Origin: Planctomycetota bacterium
Lineage (GTDB): Bacteria > Planctomycetota > MHYJ01 > WSZJ01 > JACPWG01
Length of the DNA: 63,814 nt
Direction: 5' to 3'
Assembly: GCA_016197205.1 (NCBI GenBank)
Contig: JACPWG010000098.1
Coordinates: 1 to 63,814, forward strand
A program made the position numbers and the translations under genes. Under the pieces are notes generated by a model that worked only from the letters and a program-made list of their open reading frames with translations, ran no database searches and was not told the origin of the DNA. Shown here piece after piece: positions 1 to 8,025 of this stretch. Position 1 is the first letter of the stretch. The number at the start of each line of letters is the position of its first letter.

Positions 1-139
1 CAATTTCCTCGGCGATTTCGGCCGCCTGCTTCGTTGCACTCGCTCGACGTAGTTCTCCGTTACTACGCCTCGCTCGCGCGCCTCGCGGGCGGCCGAACTT
101 GCCTTCGGCTATTGGTCACCGACTTCCGTGGAGCGGTAC
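1..139 (+). repeat. Repeat family R1 (MITE-like), truncated by window edge
   Basis: Right-hand part of a dispersed element also found at 7521-7684 (opposite orientation) and 55600-55798 (same orientation). It ends with the terminal inverted repeat read here as GGTCACCGACTTCCGTGGAG followed by CGGTAC. The interior shares a block around CTCGACGTAGTTCTCCGTT and CGCGCGCCTCGCGGGCGGCC with the other copies. The left terminus lies outside the window. Frames that are open through it are not genes. Confidence 0.8.
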
Positions 140-249
140 TTAGCCTTGAACTTTGAGCCTTGCCTGAAAATTGATCATTGAGCCTTAAACCTTTTCCTGA
201 GGAGCTCCCCGGTTTCCGAGCTGCAGGAGTTGCCTCTGTACGGGCCCTA
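140..249 (-). repeat. Repeat family R2 copy
   Basis: Reverse-complement copy of the AT-richer repeat at 7685-7895, sharing the segment read on the minus strand as AATGATCAATTTTCAGGCAA and the flanking AGCTCGGAAACCGGGGAGCT. It directly abuts repeat R1, as it does in the second copy. No coding function is visible. Confidence 0.75.
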
Positions 250-490
250 AGGGCACTCCCCGCGCCGTGGAATCCTCCGCCGAGAGGGAGGACATTTCCG
301 CAGTCGGCGCCGCGTGGCGCGCGATCCGGGGGCGTGCTCTGGCTGCTCCCGCGCCCGGGGTTCCGCTCTCGCCCCGGAGCCGGGGATCGTTGCCCGGCAT
401 ACGGTTTGCGCCGAGACGGTAGTACCGGCACGACCGGGCAGGCTCAGCGTGTCACCCAGGGGGGGGCTTCTTTCGGAAAGGGGGCTGTCC
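250..490 (+). other. Leader region without a recognised gene
   Basis: GC-rich stretch before the oxidoreductase at 491. Open frames continue upstream from that gene, but they translate to Arg/Pro/Gly-rich sequence of the kind random GC-rich DNA gives. A run of eight G at about 461-468 and the AAAGGGGG at about 477-484 lie just ahead of the start codon. I see no clear promoter. Confidence 0.4.
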
Positions 491-1723
491 ATGTCCGATC
501 CCATGCAGGAGGTAGTCGTCATCGGCGGGGGGCCGGCCGGCGCGACAGTGGCAACCCTTGTCCAACGGGCTGGGCACCACTGCGTCCTTCTGGAAAGGGA
601 GACGTTTCCCCGTTACCACGTCGGCGAATCCCTCATTCCCGGTGCGAACCGTGTCCTTGATCGTCTGGGGCTGCTGGGGAGGATGAAGACCTCGACATTC
701 ACGAAGAAACACAGCGTCCGTTTCGTTTCCCGTTCGGGGAGCGAGTCGTTCCCCTTCTACTTCGGGGAAAACATCCAGGGAGATCGAAGTCGCGTGTGGC
801 AAGTCGAGCGCTCCGAATTCGATCGTTTCCTTCTCGAAAATGCCTCCGCCGCCGGGGTCGATGTGCGCCAGAACGCATTCGTCGAGGAGGTGCTCTTCGA
901 CGGGGACCGGGCCGTGGGAGTGTGCGTACGCACCGACGGCCACACCGCCACGCTCGGGGCGCGGGTCATCGTCGACGCCTCGGGACGGGCGACCGTCCTG
1001 GGCCGCCAGTTAGGTCTTCGGAGTGCGGTCCCCGGACTCACAAAGGCGGCAAACTGGGGATATTACCGCGGCGGCGAGAGGATCGGGGGGATCGATGCCG
1101 GCGAGACGACGGTGTTTCTCCGGCCTGGCGGCGCGTGGCTGTGGTACCTCCCCTTGCCACGCGACAGGGTCTCGGTCGGGATCGTCGCAGACGCCACCCG
1201 CCTCACCGGGAGGGCCCCGGAGAAGCTCGTGTCCGTTCATGAACAAGCGATCGCCGAGTGCGAGACGCTGGCGCGACGCCTGGGGAGGGCGGTCCGCCTC
1301 GACCCGGTTCGAAGCCTCCCGCTCCTGGCCTACTACAATCGCCGCACGGTCGGCAACGGTTGGGTGATGGTCGGTGATGCACGGGGCTTCCTGGACCCGA
1401 TTTTCTCGTACGGTGTGTCTTTCGCGCTCAGCTCCGCTGAACTCACGGCCGACACCATTTTCGACGCGTTGGAGAGCGACGACGTCTCGGCGTCCTCGTT
1501 GGGACGCCTGGATCGACGGCTGTCAGGAGGCTTCGAAGTTCTCCGCCGGCTCATCCACGCGATGTACGACGAGCGCTTCACTTTCGATGCCTTTTTCGAG
1601 CGCTTCCCTCAACACAGGCAGGCGGTCTTCGACTGCTTGACCGGCGACGTCCTCTTCCAGGATTTCCACGATTTCACCTCGGCGCTGGCGGACACTACAC
1701 CGCATCTCGTACCGCTCGATTGA
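491..1723 (+). CDS. FAD-dependent halogenase-like oxidoreductase
   Basis: A 410-aa flavoprotein of the tryptophan-halogenase/geranylgeranyl-reductase group. Residues 12-17 form the Rossmann FAD motif GGGPAG. FPRYHVGES at 39-47 is the family's second signature, and GDARGFLDP near 295-303 is the second FAD-contacting motif. The start is ATG 491, chosen because the FAD motif then sits at residue 12; the upstream in-frame extension looks non-coding. The halogenase WxWxIP signature is not seen, so chlorination or bromination cannot be claimed; hydroxylation or double-bond reduction is equally possible. It stands alone between repeats, with no carrier-protein or polyketide genes nearby to suggest a substrate. 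Confidence 0.8.
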   Translation: MSDPMQEVVVIGGGPAGATVATLVQRAGHHCVLLERETFPRYHVGESLIPGANRVLDRLGLLGRMKTSTFTKKHSVRFVSRSGSESFPFYFGENIQGDRSRVWQVERSEFDRFLLENASAAGVDVRQNAFVEEVLFDGDRAVGVCVRTDGHTATLGARVIVDASGRATVLGRQLGLRSAVPGLTKAANWGYYRGGERIGGIDAGETTVFLRPGGAWLWYLPLPRDRVSVGIVADATRLTGRAPEKLVSVHEQAIAECETLARRLGRAVRLDPVRSLPLLAYYNRRTVGNGWVMVGDARGFLDPIFSYGVSFALSSAELTADTIFDALESDDVSASSLGRLDRRLSGGFEVLRRLIHAMYDERFTFDAFFERFPQHRQAVFDCLTGDVLFQDFHDFTSALADTTPHLVPLD

Positions 1724-2166
1724 CCTCGCCGGTCAGCCCGAGTTGGGTCCCTATCGTTCGGCTTCCTGAAAGCCTCTCGCGATGCTGGAGGCCGTGCGCT
1801 CCGCCCACGGGGGAACGAGCCGCCGAACTCGCCGATGACACCGAACGGCCTGTCGTGAATTTCGGCGTCTTCGGTGTGTTCGGTGGCGATTTCCTCCATT
1901 TTGGGTTTCGGTCCTTCGCCCGAGTTGGTGCTTGATCGCCCGCGCGGTGTCCTCTGTGACACAACAGCCCAAAAGCTTGTTTTTTTGGCAAGCTTTCTCG
2001 ACCATTCCAGGGTCAACGGAACCACAGATTGCACAGATTTCACAGATCCGAATCGTCGCAATCTGTGTAATCTGTGAAATCTGTGGTTCGTCGTAGTTTG
2101 GTTGCGGCCATAGGCTGCCCTGGGGTTCCCTCGTTGCTCGATCGCGGATCGCGGCCCAGCACCCCC
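1724..2166. other. Convergent intergenic region with hairpins
   Basis: Lies between the 3' ends of two convergent genes. It holds an inverted repeat AAAGCTTG/CAAGCTTT at 1972-1996, whose loop contains a run of T, and the larger ACAGATT-type hairpin at 2020-2088. Either could end transcription from the left. No convincing ORF is present. Confidence 0.5.
2020..2088. repeat. ACAGATT-type hairpin repeat
   Basis: Near-palindrome whose left arm starts AACCACAGATT and whose right arm ends AATCTGTGGTT; both arms are built from repeats of ACAGATT/CACAGATTTC. A second copy lies at 28696-28776. The A/T-rich word is unlike the GC-rich surroundings. It could form a long stem in RNA. Confidence 0.85.
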
Positions 2167-5100
2167 CTACTCCGGACGCACCACCCGCACGAAGTCCTGG
2201 ACCTCCAGCCCTTGCTCAAAAGGGTTTGCGGGCAGTTCGACCTCCAGCCGCTCCTTGCCGCGGAGCAGCACCAGGCGGACCGGGGCCGGACGCAGGCGCG
2301 CCGCGGCGTAGCGCGCCTCGCCGAAGTCAAGCCCCCGCCGCAGCTCGCGCCCGCCATACGAAACAATCCGGTCCCCCACCCGCAGCCCCGCGCGAGCGGC
2401 CGGCGAGTCCGCAAGCACCACCTTGACCTTCGTCCGGCGTCGAAGCTGAAAACCCAGCGGGCCGAAGAGTGCTTCCACCAGTTCGTCCACCCCGCCGGAA
2501 GCCTCCCAGATGTTCTGGACTGCGCCCTCCAGGAGCATGCCCTCAGGGCGCCCGAGCGCCTCCAGCCAGAGCTCTCGCAGCGCCTCGGCCTCACGCGGCC
2601 GGGAGAGCAGGGCGGGGCCGAATGCGACCTCGAGCTCCCCCATGCGCGCGCGGTTCCTCCGCCAAACCTCCAGCAGGTCCGCCATACCCCCCTTCCGATC
2701 CCCCCGCGACCATCGGAACAGGCCACGGTAAAAGCGCGCATCCGTCGCCGCCACCGGCTCCGGTGCGTCCCACGCGGACGCCCGCCACGCGGACGGCAGG
2801 CCCCAGCGCATCAACCGGTCCTCCTTCGCGAACTCCGCGTCCGCAAGGCCGACCGCCAGGTCATAGAGCCGCGCGGCGTCGTCGAGCCGGCCAAACACCC
2901 AGCGGCCGTTGGCCAGCGCGAGGTGCTCGAGCGCGCGCACGGGCGTGAACGCGACCGGCCCGCTCGCACGATCCGCACTCGAGAACGCGAGGTCGCTCCA
3001 GTCGGTCACCGCCCACCCCCCATGAACGACGCGACCGCCTCCAAAAATGACCGCGAAGGCCCCCCCGTCCGAGTGCATCTCCGTCGGCCCCGACGCCTCG
3101 CGCGTCTCCGTCATTTCCCCAGTCGCCTCCCCCGAGCCCCACGAGACTCGCCCCAGCCAGCGGTCGGGATACGGGACCGCGGCCGTGCTCACAGCGAGCG
3201 GCGGCGGCAGCCCCCCGGGTACGGAGAGCAGGGGGCGGCCGAACGACCCGGCCGGATCGCGACCGCGCCCCGTGACGCGGCGGACGGGATCGTCGGACAC
3301 GCCCAGGCCTTCCAGCCCGATGGCGGCCATCGGCCCGCCTCCGCCGGCGCGAGTTCCCTCGCGCGTCTCCCACGGCCCGAAACCGCCCGCTCCCCATCCG
3401 CCCGCGGCGATCGCCAGCACGGAAGAGCAACCCGCGTCCATCCGCTGCGTGTGGACTCGGGCGCTCAGCTCCTGCCCGCGTCCCGTCAGCTCGAGCGGCA
3501 ACGCGATAAAGGAAGGAAGCGCCGCGGGGGCGTTGAAACGCAGCCTCTTCCCATCCCACTCGACGGCGAACGGGGAGGACACCAGCCAGTCCAGCTCCGC
3601 CGCGCCGGCCCCCGACAGAGCGACACGCCGGCCCATGGTCGCAAGGGCGCGGAGCCGGTCCGCGCGTTCCGCGGCGGAGGCGTCCTCGTTCGCGTCCGCA
3701 CCCGGCGCCGAGGCTTCCAGCGCCGCGAGGTCCGCGGCAGCCCCCCAGCTCGCCCGCCGCTCGATCGTCGCACGACAGCTCGCCAGCAGGTCGCGTTCGC
3801 GCCCCGGCCAACGCGCGACGGCGGCCCGGGCCTCCCGCACCACTTCGGTGTCCCTGCCCAGCTCCGCGAGAGCCCGGAGCGCACCGCGCTCGGCATCCAG
3901 CAACGCGGACGGTGAAGGAGGCTTGCTTCCCGACGCGCTCGCTTCCGCGTCCAAAACCGCTCTGTACAATTCAAGCGCGTCCGCCCAAAGACCCAAGGCC
4001 TCCGCGTCGAAGCCAAGCCCCACGCGCGTCCCCCACTCGTCCAACGCGGGAGCAGCCCCCCGCAACGTCCCCGAAACCCGCGGTGCGCCACCGGCACCCT
4101 CCTCTACGACCGCGGGAGTTCCGGCGGCGTCCCCGCGCGCTCTGGCGCCCGCAAGGCCACGAACCAGCACCGACCGCTTTCCGCCCGCCGCCGGTCGCAC
4201 CACGGACACCAGCTCGTCCTCTCCGTCCCCGTCCAGGTCGATTCCAGCGGCCTGTTCCTCAACCCAGCGCGCGGACGCCTGGAGCCGACCCAAGCGTTTC
4301 CACCCCTGGTCGCTCCGCACCAGGACCTCGACGCTCGCGTCCGCAGTCCCCGCCTCCCCGGTCAACCCGCCCGAGGACTCCGGCTCCTGCCCGACCCAGA
4401 GCCATCGCGCGTCCCCCCGTCGGAATGAGGCGACGCGGTAGCGCTTGCCGCCGTCCTTCTCCCAGCTCCCTCCGACCAGGGGTTCCACGTCCGGCGGGCC
4501 GGAGGAGCGCAGGCGGATACGGTAAACACCTGAGGCGCGGGTTTGCGCCCGAAATGCGTCTTCGCCCATCCAGCACTCGCGGGGCGCACGGTGGATCTCC
4601 GGCCAGGACACCCCGACGACCAACTCCGGCTCCGCCCCGCCTTCCAGCTCCACCAGGTCCAGGCCAAGACCGAGCTGGAGCTCCGCGCGCGCCACCAGTT
4701 CGCCACGCTCCCACTCCAGCAAGCGAAGCCCCAGCAGCTCGTACCCGCCGAGGAGAGCCAGCACGCGGCCCGGCCGGTCGGGAGCCGAACCCCACGCGCG
4801 TACTGCCGCCACGTCGTTCCCCATGCCGGCCTGCAGCCGCTCGTCCAGTTTGCCCGCGGCCCTCCGCCAGCGGAACACACTCACGCGTCGGGTGTCGTTG
4901 CACGTCCCCAAGACGATTTCCGGGTCCCCGTCCCGGTCGAGGTCCGACACGCAGAGCGGATGACCGCCCACCTCCCCGCGACTGTCCACCGACGCCAGCT
5001 CGCTCAGCCCGCCCGACCCCCAGCGCAGAATGCGCAATTGGCCGCTGGTCGCCCCGCTCGTCACCACGAGCACCTCAGGCCGGCCGTCCCCATCCACGTC

Positions 5101-7449
5101 TCCCTCCTCCAGACCCACCGTCTTCCACGCAGCCCCGGGCTTCCCCAGCGCGAAGCGCCCCCGCTCGCGCCACACCCCGCGCTCCGTGACTTCGCCGACG
5201 AAAAGCTCCTCGCCGCTCGCGGCCACCAGCTCTTTCCGACCGTCGCCATCCAAGTCGACGCCGAGAACCGCCAGCACGTCCAGCGGCAGCACCGCTTCAC
5301 CGGCCAGGACGTCCGAGAGCCGCACCTGCTCTTCACAATCGGCGCGAAGGCCCGCCGCCAGCGGGCCCGCCGCCGCAGCCCGAAGGACGGCGAGCGCCTC
5401 CGCGAAATTCCCCTCCCCTTCCAGCCCTCGCCCGAGCCAGTACAGCACCTCCCCTCCGAGGGGGTCCGTGGCCTCGCAGCCTGGCAACCGGCGCAGGAGC
5501 GCGACCGCCTCACCGGGACGGCCTTCCTCCACGAGCGCACGAGCCGCGGCGAGCGCCCACTCCGCCCCACGCCCCTGTCGCGTGGCCGCGCCGTAGGCGA
5601 GGAAGCGGTGCCGCAGCGCGCGAAGGCCGTCCCCGCGCGCGGCGAGCAGGTCCGCGAGAAGCCCCTCGGCCTCCGGGATCGGATGCCCCTCGCCGGCTTC
5701 GGCGAACGCCCCATATTTCTCGACGAGCCGGGTCGCAAGCGAAACGGCAGCGGCCGCCCCCTCTCCTCCCGCTCCGCCCTGCCCCTCGCCCGCCGCGCGT
5801 CGGGCGCGCGCGAGAAGCGCGGCGGAGTCCCGTTCCCGCGCTTCGCGCTCGAGGCGCGCCGCGCGCCCCCGCCAGGCACGCGCCACGCCCGGGGCGGCGA
5901 GGACGCCGGCCACGAGCAGGACGGCGAGGGCGAACGGCACGACGGCGGCCCGATGCACCACCGCCGTCCGCCAGAGCCTGTACGCGAAGGAGGCCGGGCG
6001 TGCGCGAATCAACTCCCCCTTCAGGCAGCGCTCGATGTCCTCCGCCAGCGCGCCGGCGCTCTCGTACCGGCGGGCGGGGTCCTTCGCCATCGCCTTCTCG
6101 CAGATCGTCGCGATGTCCGGCGCGAGCGCGGGCAGTCGCTTGCAAAGAGGCAGGGGCTCCGTCCGGAGGATGCGGTGGAGCAGCTCCACCTCGTTCTCGC
6201 CGTCGAGGGGAGGCTTGCCCGACAGCGCCTCGTAGAGCGTGACGCCGAGGGAGTACACGTCGGTGAGCGGGCCGATCCCCGGGTCGGCCCCCGCCTGTTC
6301 GGGCGACATGTAGTGCGGGGTGCCGAGGATCGCCCCGGTCTGCGTGAGGCTGCTCCCGGCGATTTCGCGAGCAAGGCCGAAGTCCATGATATGGACCCGG
6401 TAGGCCGACGTGGAGGCGCCGGCGAGCTCGAGCGCCGAGTCGGCCGCCGCCCGCTGCTCCTGGGTTGCCGCGGCCGAGACCGCGTTCGTCCCCGCGAGCA
6501 GGATATTCGCCGGCTTGACGTCGCGATGCACGATGCCGTTCTCGTGCGCGTGCTGCAGCGCGCGGGCGGCGTCGCGGACGACGCGCAGGGCCGCGCGCGG
6601 CGGGACGTTCTTCATGCGCCGAATGACCCGGTCGAAGCTCTCGCCGCGGTGCAGCTCCATCGTGTAGTAAAGACTCTCGCCCTCCTGGCCGCTGTCGAAG
6701 ACGGGGAGGATGTTGGGATGGTGGAGCCGGGCCATCGCCGCGACCTCCTGGAGGAAGCGGCGGCGGAGCTGCTCGCGCATTTCCTCGCGCACGAAGTCCG
6801 TGCGAGTCACTTTGAGAGCGACTTCGCGGCCGAGCTGCGGGTCGAGCGCGCGGAACACTTCCCCCATGCCGCCGCCGCCGAGGCGGGCGAGGAGGCGGTA
6901 GCGGCCGAAGACGCGCGAGCGACCGACGACCGGCGTCTCGGCGGGCAGGACGGCGGGCAGCGGCGGCGCGGCGGCGAGCTCCGAGCCGGTCATGATTTGC
7001 GTTTTCGTGTCGGCGTCGTCCTGGACGCGCGTCGCGGAGAAGCTGTCGGAGGGGGGGAGGGGCGGGGCGGAGACGGGACCGGCAGGGACCGCGACGAGAA
7101 GCGTTCCCGTGTCTTCGCCCGAGAGCGGCAGGAGGTAATCGCTCGCGGGGCAATCCCGACGCGGCGCAAGCATGGGAAGCACGGTCACGGGCTGGTAGGG
7201 GCTGGAACCGCGGTCACCCGCCCGCGTGAGGACCTCGGGCCCGACGACCGCGCTCGTCGCGCCCGCGGGTTCACGCCCCAGCGCCGCCTCGATGACGGCG
7301 GGCGGGAGGCCGGTCTCCGCGCGCAGGAGGGCCTCGATCGTGCCGCCGCCCGTCGCGGCGAGGGCGTGGATCCGGTCCGCATCCGCGGGCTGCAGGATCC
7401 CCGCGACCACCAGCAGGCGGAGGGCCTCGCTTTCGGCTCGGGAAGACAT
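2167..7449 (-). CDS. Giant Ser/Thr protein kinase with FG-GAP repeats and PDZ domain
   Basis: Membrane-anchored Hanks-type kinase of about 1,760 aa. Residues 1-60 resemble the small helical N-terminal domain of GspE/MshE proteins. The kinase domain starts near 182 (YRLLARLGGGGMG), with HRDVKPAN near 306 and DFGLA after it. A transmembrane segment (~498-515) is followed by an extracytoplasmic half with TPR-like helices, at least four FG-GAP-like Ca-binding loops of the form DLDGDG between ~730 and 1083, and a C-terminal PDZ domain (~1665-1760) ending LRVGDRIVSYGG. This suggests an outside sensor controlling a cytoplasmic kinase. Start 7449 is preferred over ATG 7458 because the -10 box overlaps the latter. 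The stretch further upstream that stays open is repeat DNA. Confidence 0.9.
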   Translation of the reverse strand: MSSRAESEALRLLVVAGILQPADADRIHALAATGGGTIEALLRAETGLPPAVIEAALGREPAGATSAVVGPEVLTRAGDRGSSPYQPVTVLPMLAPRRDCPASDYLLPLSGEDTGTLLVAVPAGPVSAPPLPPSDSFSATRVQDDADTKTQIMTGSELAAAPPLPAVLPAETPVVGRSRVFGRYRLLARLGGGGMGEVFRALDPQLGREVALKVTRTDFVREEMREQLRRRFLQEVAAMARLHHPNILPVFDSGQEGESLYYTMELHRGESFDRVIRRMKNVPPRAALRVVRDAARALQHAHENGIVHRDVKPANILLAGTNAVSAAATQEQRAAADSALELAGASTSAYRVHIMDFGLAREIAGSSLTQTGAILGTPHYMSPEQAGADPGIGPLTDVYSLGVTLYEALSGKPPLDGENEVELLHRILRTEPLPLCKRLPALAPDIATICEKAMAKDPARRYESAGALAEDIERCLKGELIRARPASFAYRLWRTAVVHRAAVVPFALAVLLVAGVLAAPGVARAWRGRAARLEREARERDSAALLARARRAAGEGQGGAGGEGAAAAVSLATRLVEKYGAFAEAGEGHPIPEAEGLLADLLAARGDGLRALRHRFLAYGAATRQGRGAEWALAAARALVEEGRPGEAVALLRRLPGCEATDPLGGEVLYWLGRGLEGEGNFAEALAVLRAAAAGPLAAGLRADCEEQVRLSDVLAGEAVLPLDVLAVLGVDLDGDGRKELVAASGEELFVGEVTERGVWRERGRFALGKPGAAWKTVGLEEGDVDGDGRPEVLVVTSGATSGQLRILRWGSGGLSELASVDSRGEVGGHPLCVSDLDRDGDPEIVLGTCNDTRRVSVFRWRRAAGKLDERLQAGMGNDVAAVRAWGSAPDRPGRVLALLGGYELLGLRLLEWERGELVARAELQLGLGLDLVELEGGAEPELVVGVSWPEIHRAPRECWMGEDAFRAQTRASGVYRIRLRSSGPPDVEPLVGGSWEKDGGKRYRVASFRRGDARWLWVGQEPESSGGLTGEAGTADASVEVLVRSDQGWKRLGRLQASARWVEEQAAGIDLDGDGEDELVSVVRPAAGGKRSVLVRGLAGARARGDAAGTPAVVEEGAGGAPRVSGTLRGAAPALDEWGTRVGLGFDAEALGLWADALELYRAVLDAEASASGSKPPSPSALLDAERGALRALAELGRDTEVVREARAAVARWPGRERDLLASCRATIERRASWGAAADLAALEASAPGADANEDASAAERADRLRALATMGRRVALSGAGAAELDWLVSSPFAVEWDGKRLRFNAPAALPSFIALPLELTGRGQELSARVHTQRMDAGCSSVLAIAAGGWGAGGFGPWETREGTRAGGGGPMAAIGLEGLGVSDDPVRRVTGRGRDPAGSFGRPLLSVPGGLPPPLAVSTAAVPYPDRWLGRVSWGSGEATGEMTETREASGPTEMHSDGGAFAVIFGGGRVVHGGWAVTDWSDLAFSSADRASGPVAFTPVRALEHLALANGRWVFGRLDDAARLYDLAVGLADAEFAKEDRLMRWGLPSAWRASAWDAPEPVAATDARFYRGLFRWSRGDRKGGMADLLEVWRRNRARMGELEVAFGPALLSRPREAEALRELWLEALGRPEGMLLEGAVQNIWEASGGVDELVEALFGPLGFQLRRRTKVKVVLADSPAARAGLRVGDRIVSYGGRELRRGLDFGEARYAAARLRPAPVRLVLLRGKERLEVELPANPFEQGLEVQDFVRVVRPE

Positions 7450-7456
7450 GGGCGAC

Positions 7457-7462
7457 ATTATA
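7457..7462 (-). promoter_or_regulatory. -10 box TATAAT seven bases before ATG 7449
   Basis: Perfect TATAAT on the minus strand. The spacing puts the expected transcription start at or next to the ATG at 7449, which would make the mRNA leaderless. No good -35 hexamer is visible 16-18 bp upstream (TTTTTC there). Inference from spacing only. Confidence 0.45.
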
Positions 7463-7520
7463 GCGGAGCGGACAAGAACGAAAAAGAATTGGTCGCGGCG
7501 CCGGGGCGCTGGTATCCTGA

Positions 7521-7684
7521 GTACCGCTCCACGGAAGTCGGTGACCAATAGGCGAAGGCAAGTTTGGCCGCCCACGAGGCGCGCGAGCGAGGCTTAGTAA
7601 CGGAGAACTACGGCGAGCGAGCGCAACGAAGCGGGCGGCCGAAATCGCCGAGGAAATGGGTCACCCAATTCTGTGGGGCGGTAC
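7521..7684 (-). repeat. Repeat family R1 (MITE-like), complete 164-bp copy
   Basis: Bounded by terminal inverted repeats: the left end reads GTACCGCTCCACGGAAGTCG and the right end, reverse-complemented, reads GTACCGCCCCACAGAATTGG. About 26 bp match with a few differences. The flanks extend the symmetry (CCTGA at left, TTAGGG at right). Orientation is opposite to the copies at 1-139 and 55600-55798. No transposase is encoded. Confidence 0.85.
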
Positions 7685-7895
7685 TTAGGGCCCGTAATGA
7701 AACAACCCATGCAGCTCGGAAACCGGGGAGCTCCCCAGGAAAAGGCTCAAGGCTCAATGATCAATTTTCAGGCAAGGCTCAAAGTTCAAGGCTCAGAGTC
7801 CGCGATTCCGTGCCCGGGCTACGTTTCGTGGTGGTCATTGAGAATTGAACCTTGAGCCTTGTCTGAGTCTTGAAAATTGAGCATTGAGAATTCTT
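7685..7895 (+). repeat. Repeat family R2, longest copy
   Basis: AT-richer repeat made of imperfect AAGGCTCA / TCAAGGTTC-like words, containing AATGATCAATTTTCAGGCAA and later TGAGAATTGAACCTTGAGCC. It matches 21328-21478 in the same orientation and 140-249 in reverse. It abuts R1. No coding capacity. Confidence 0.8.
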
Positions 7896-7917
7896 GTCGC
7901 CCCCCTGCGCGTCAAAC

Positions 7918-8016
7918 GAGCAAGTTATTTTCTTACGGGACCTGACCTCCTACCTCGCGTGGATCCGCAAGAAGCCCGGCTCGACCTACTTCGGCAGCCG
8001 CGACTCCAAGGGATGA
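7918..8016 (+). pseudogene. Possible C-terminal remnant of a lost gene
   Basis: A short frame from 7918 to TGA 8014-8016 encodes about 32 residues, including LTSYLAWIRKKPGSTYFGSR. This looks more protein-like than most random GC-rich frames. It has no start codon or upstream coding sequence because repeat R2 ends just before it. The stop codon sits next to the ribosome-binding site of the following dehydrogenase, as an upstream operon gene would. I do not recognise the family. It may be chance. Confidence 0.3.
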
Positions 8017-8025
8017 GGTGACGAC

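Noticed and set aside
491..1723. Confident tryptophan halogenase with a secondary-metabolite cluster
   Set aside because: The WxWxIP motif is absent and no biosynthetic partners are nearby; only the FAD-dependent family can be supported.
4543..7551. A 1,002-codon plus-strand open frame opposite the large kinase
   Set aside because: Its translation is Arg/His/Pro-rich with no recognisable motif, and the minus strand encodes clear kinase, FG-GAP and PDZ domains.
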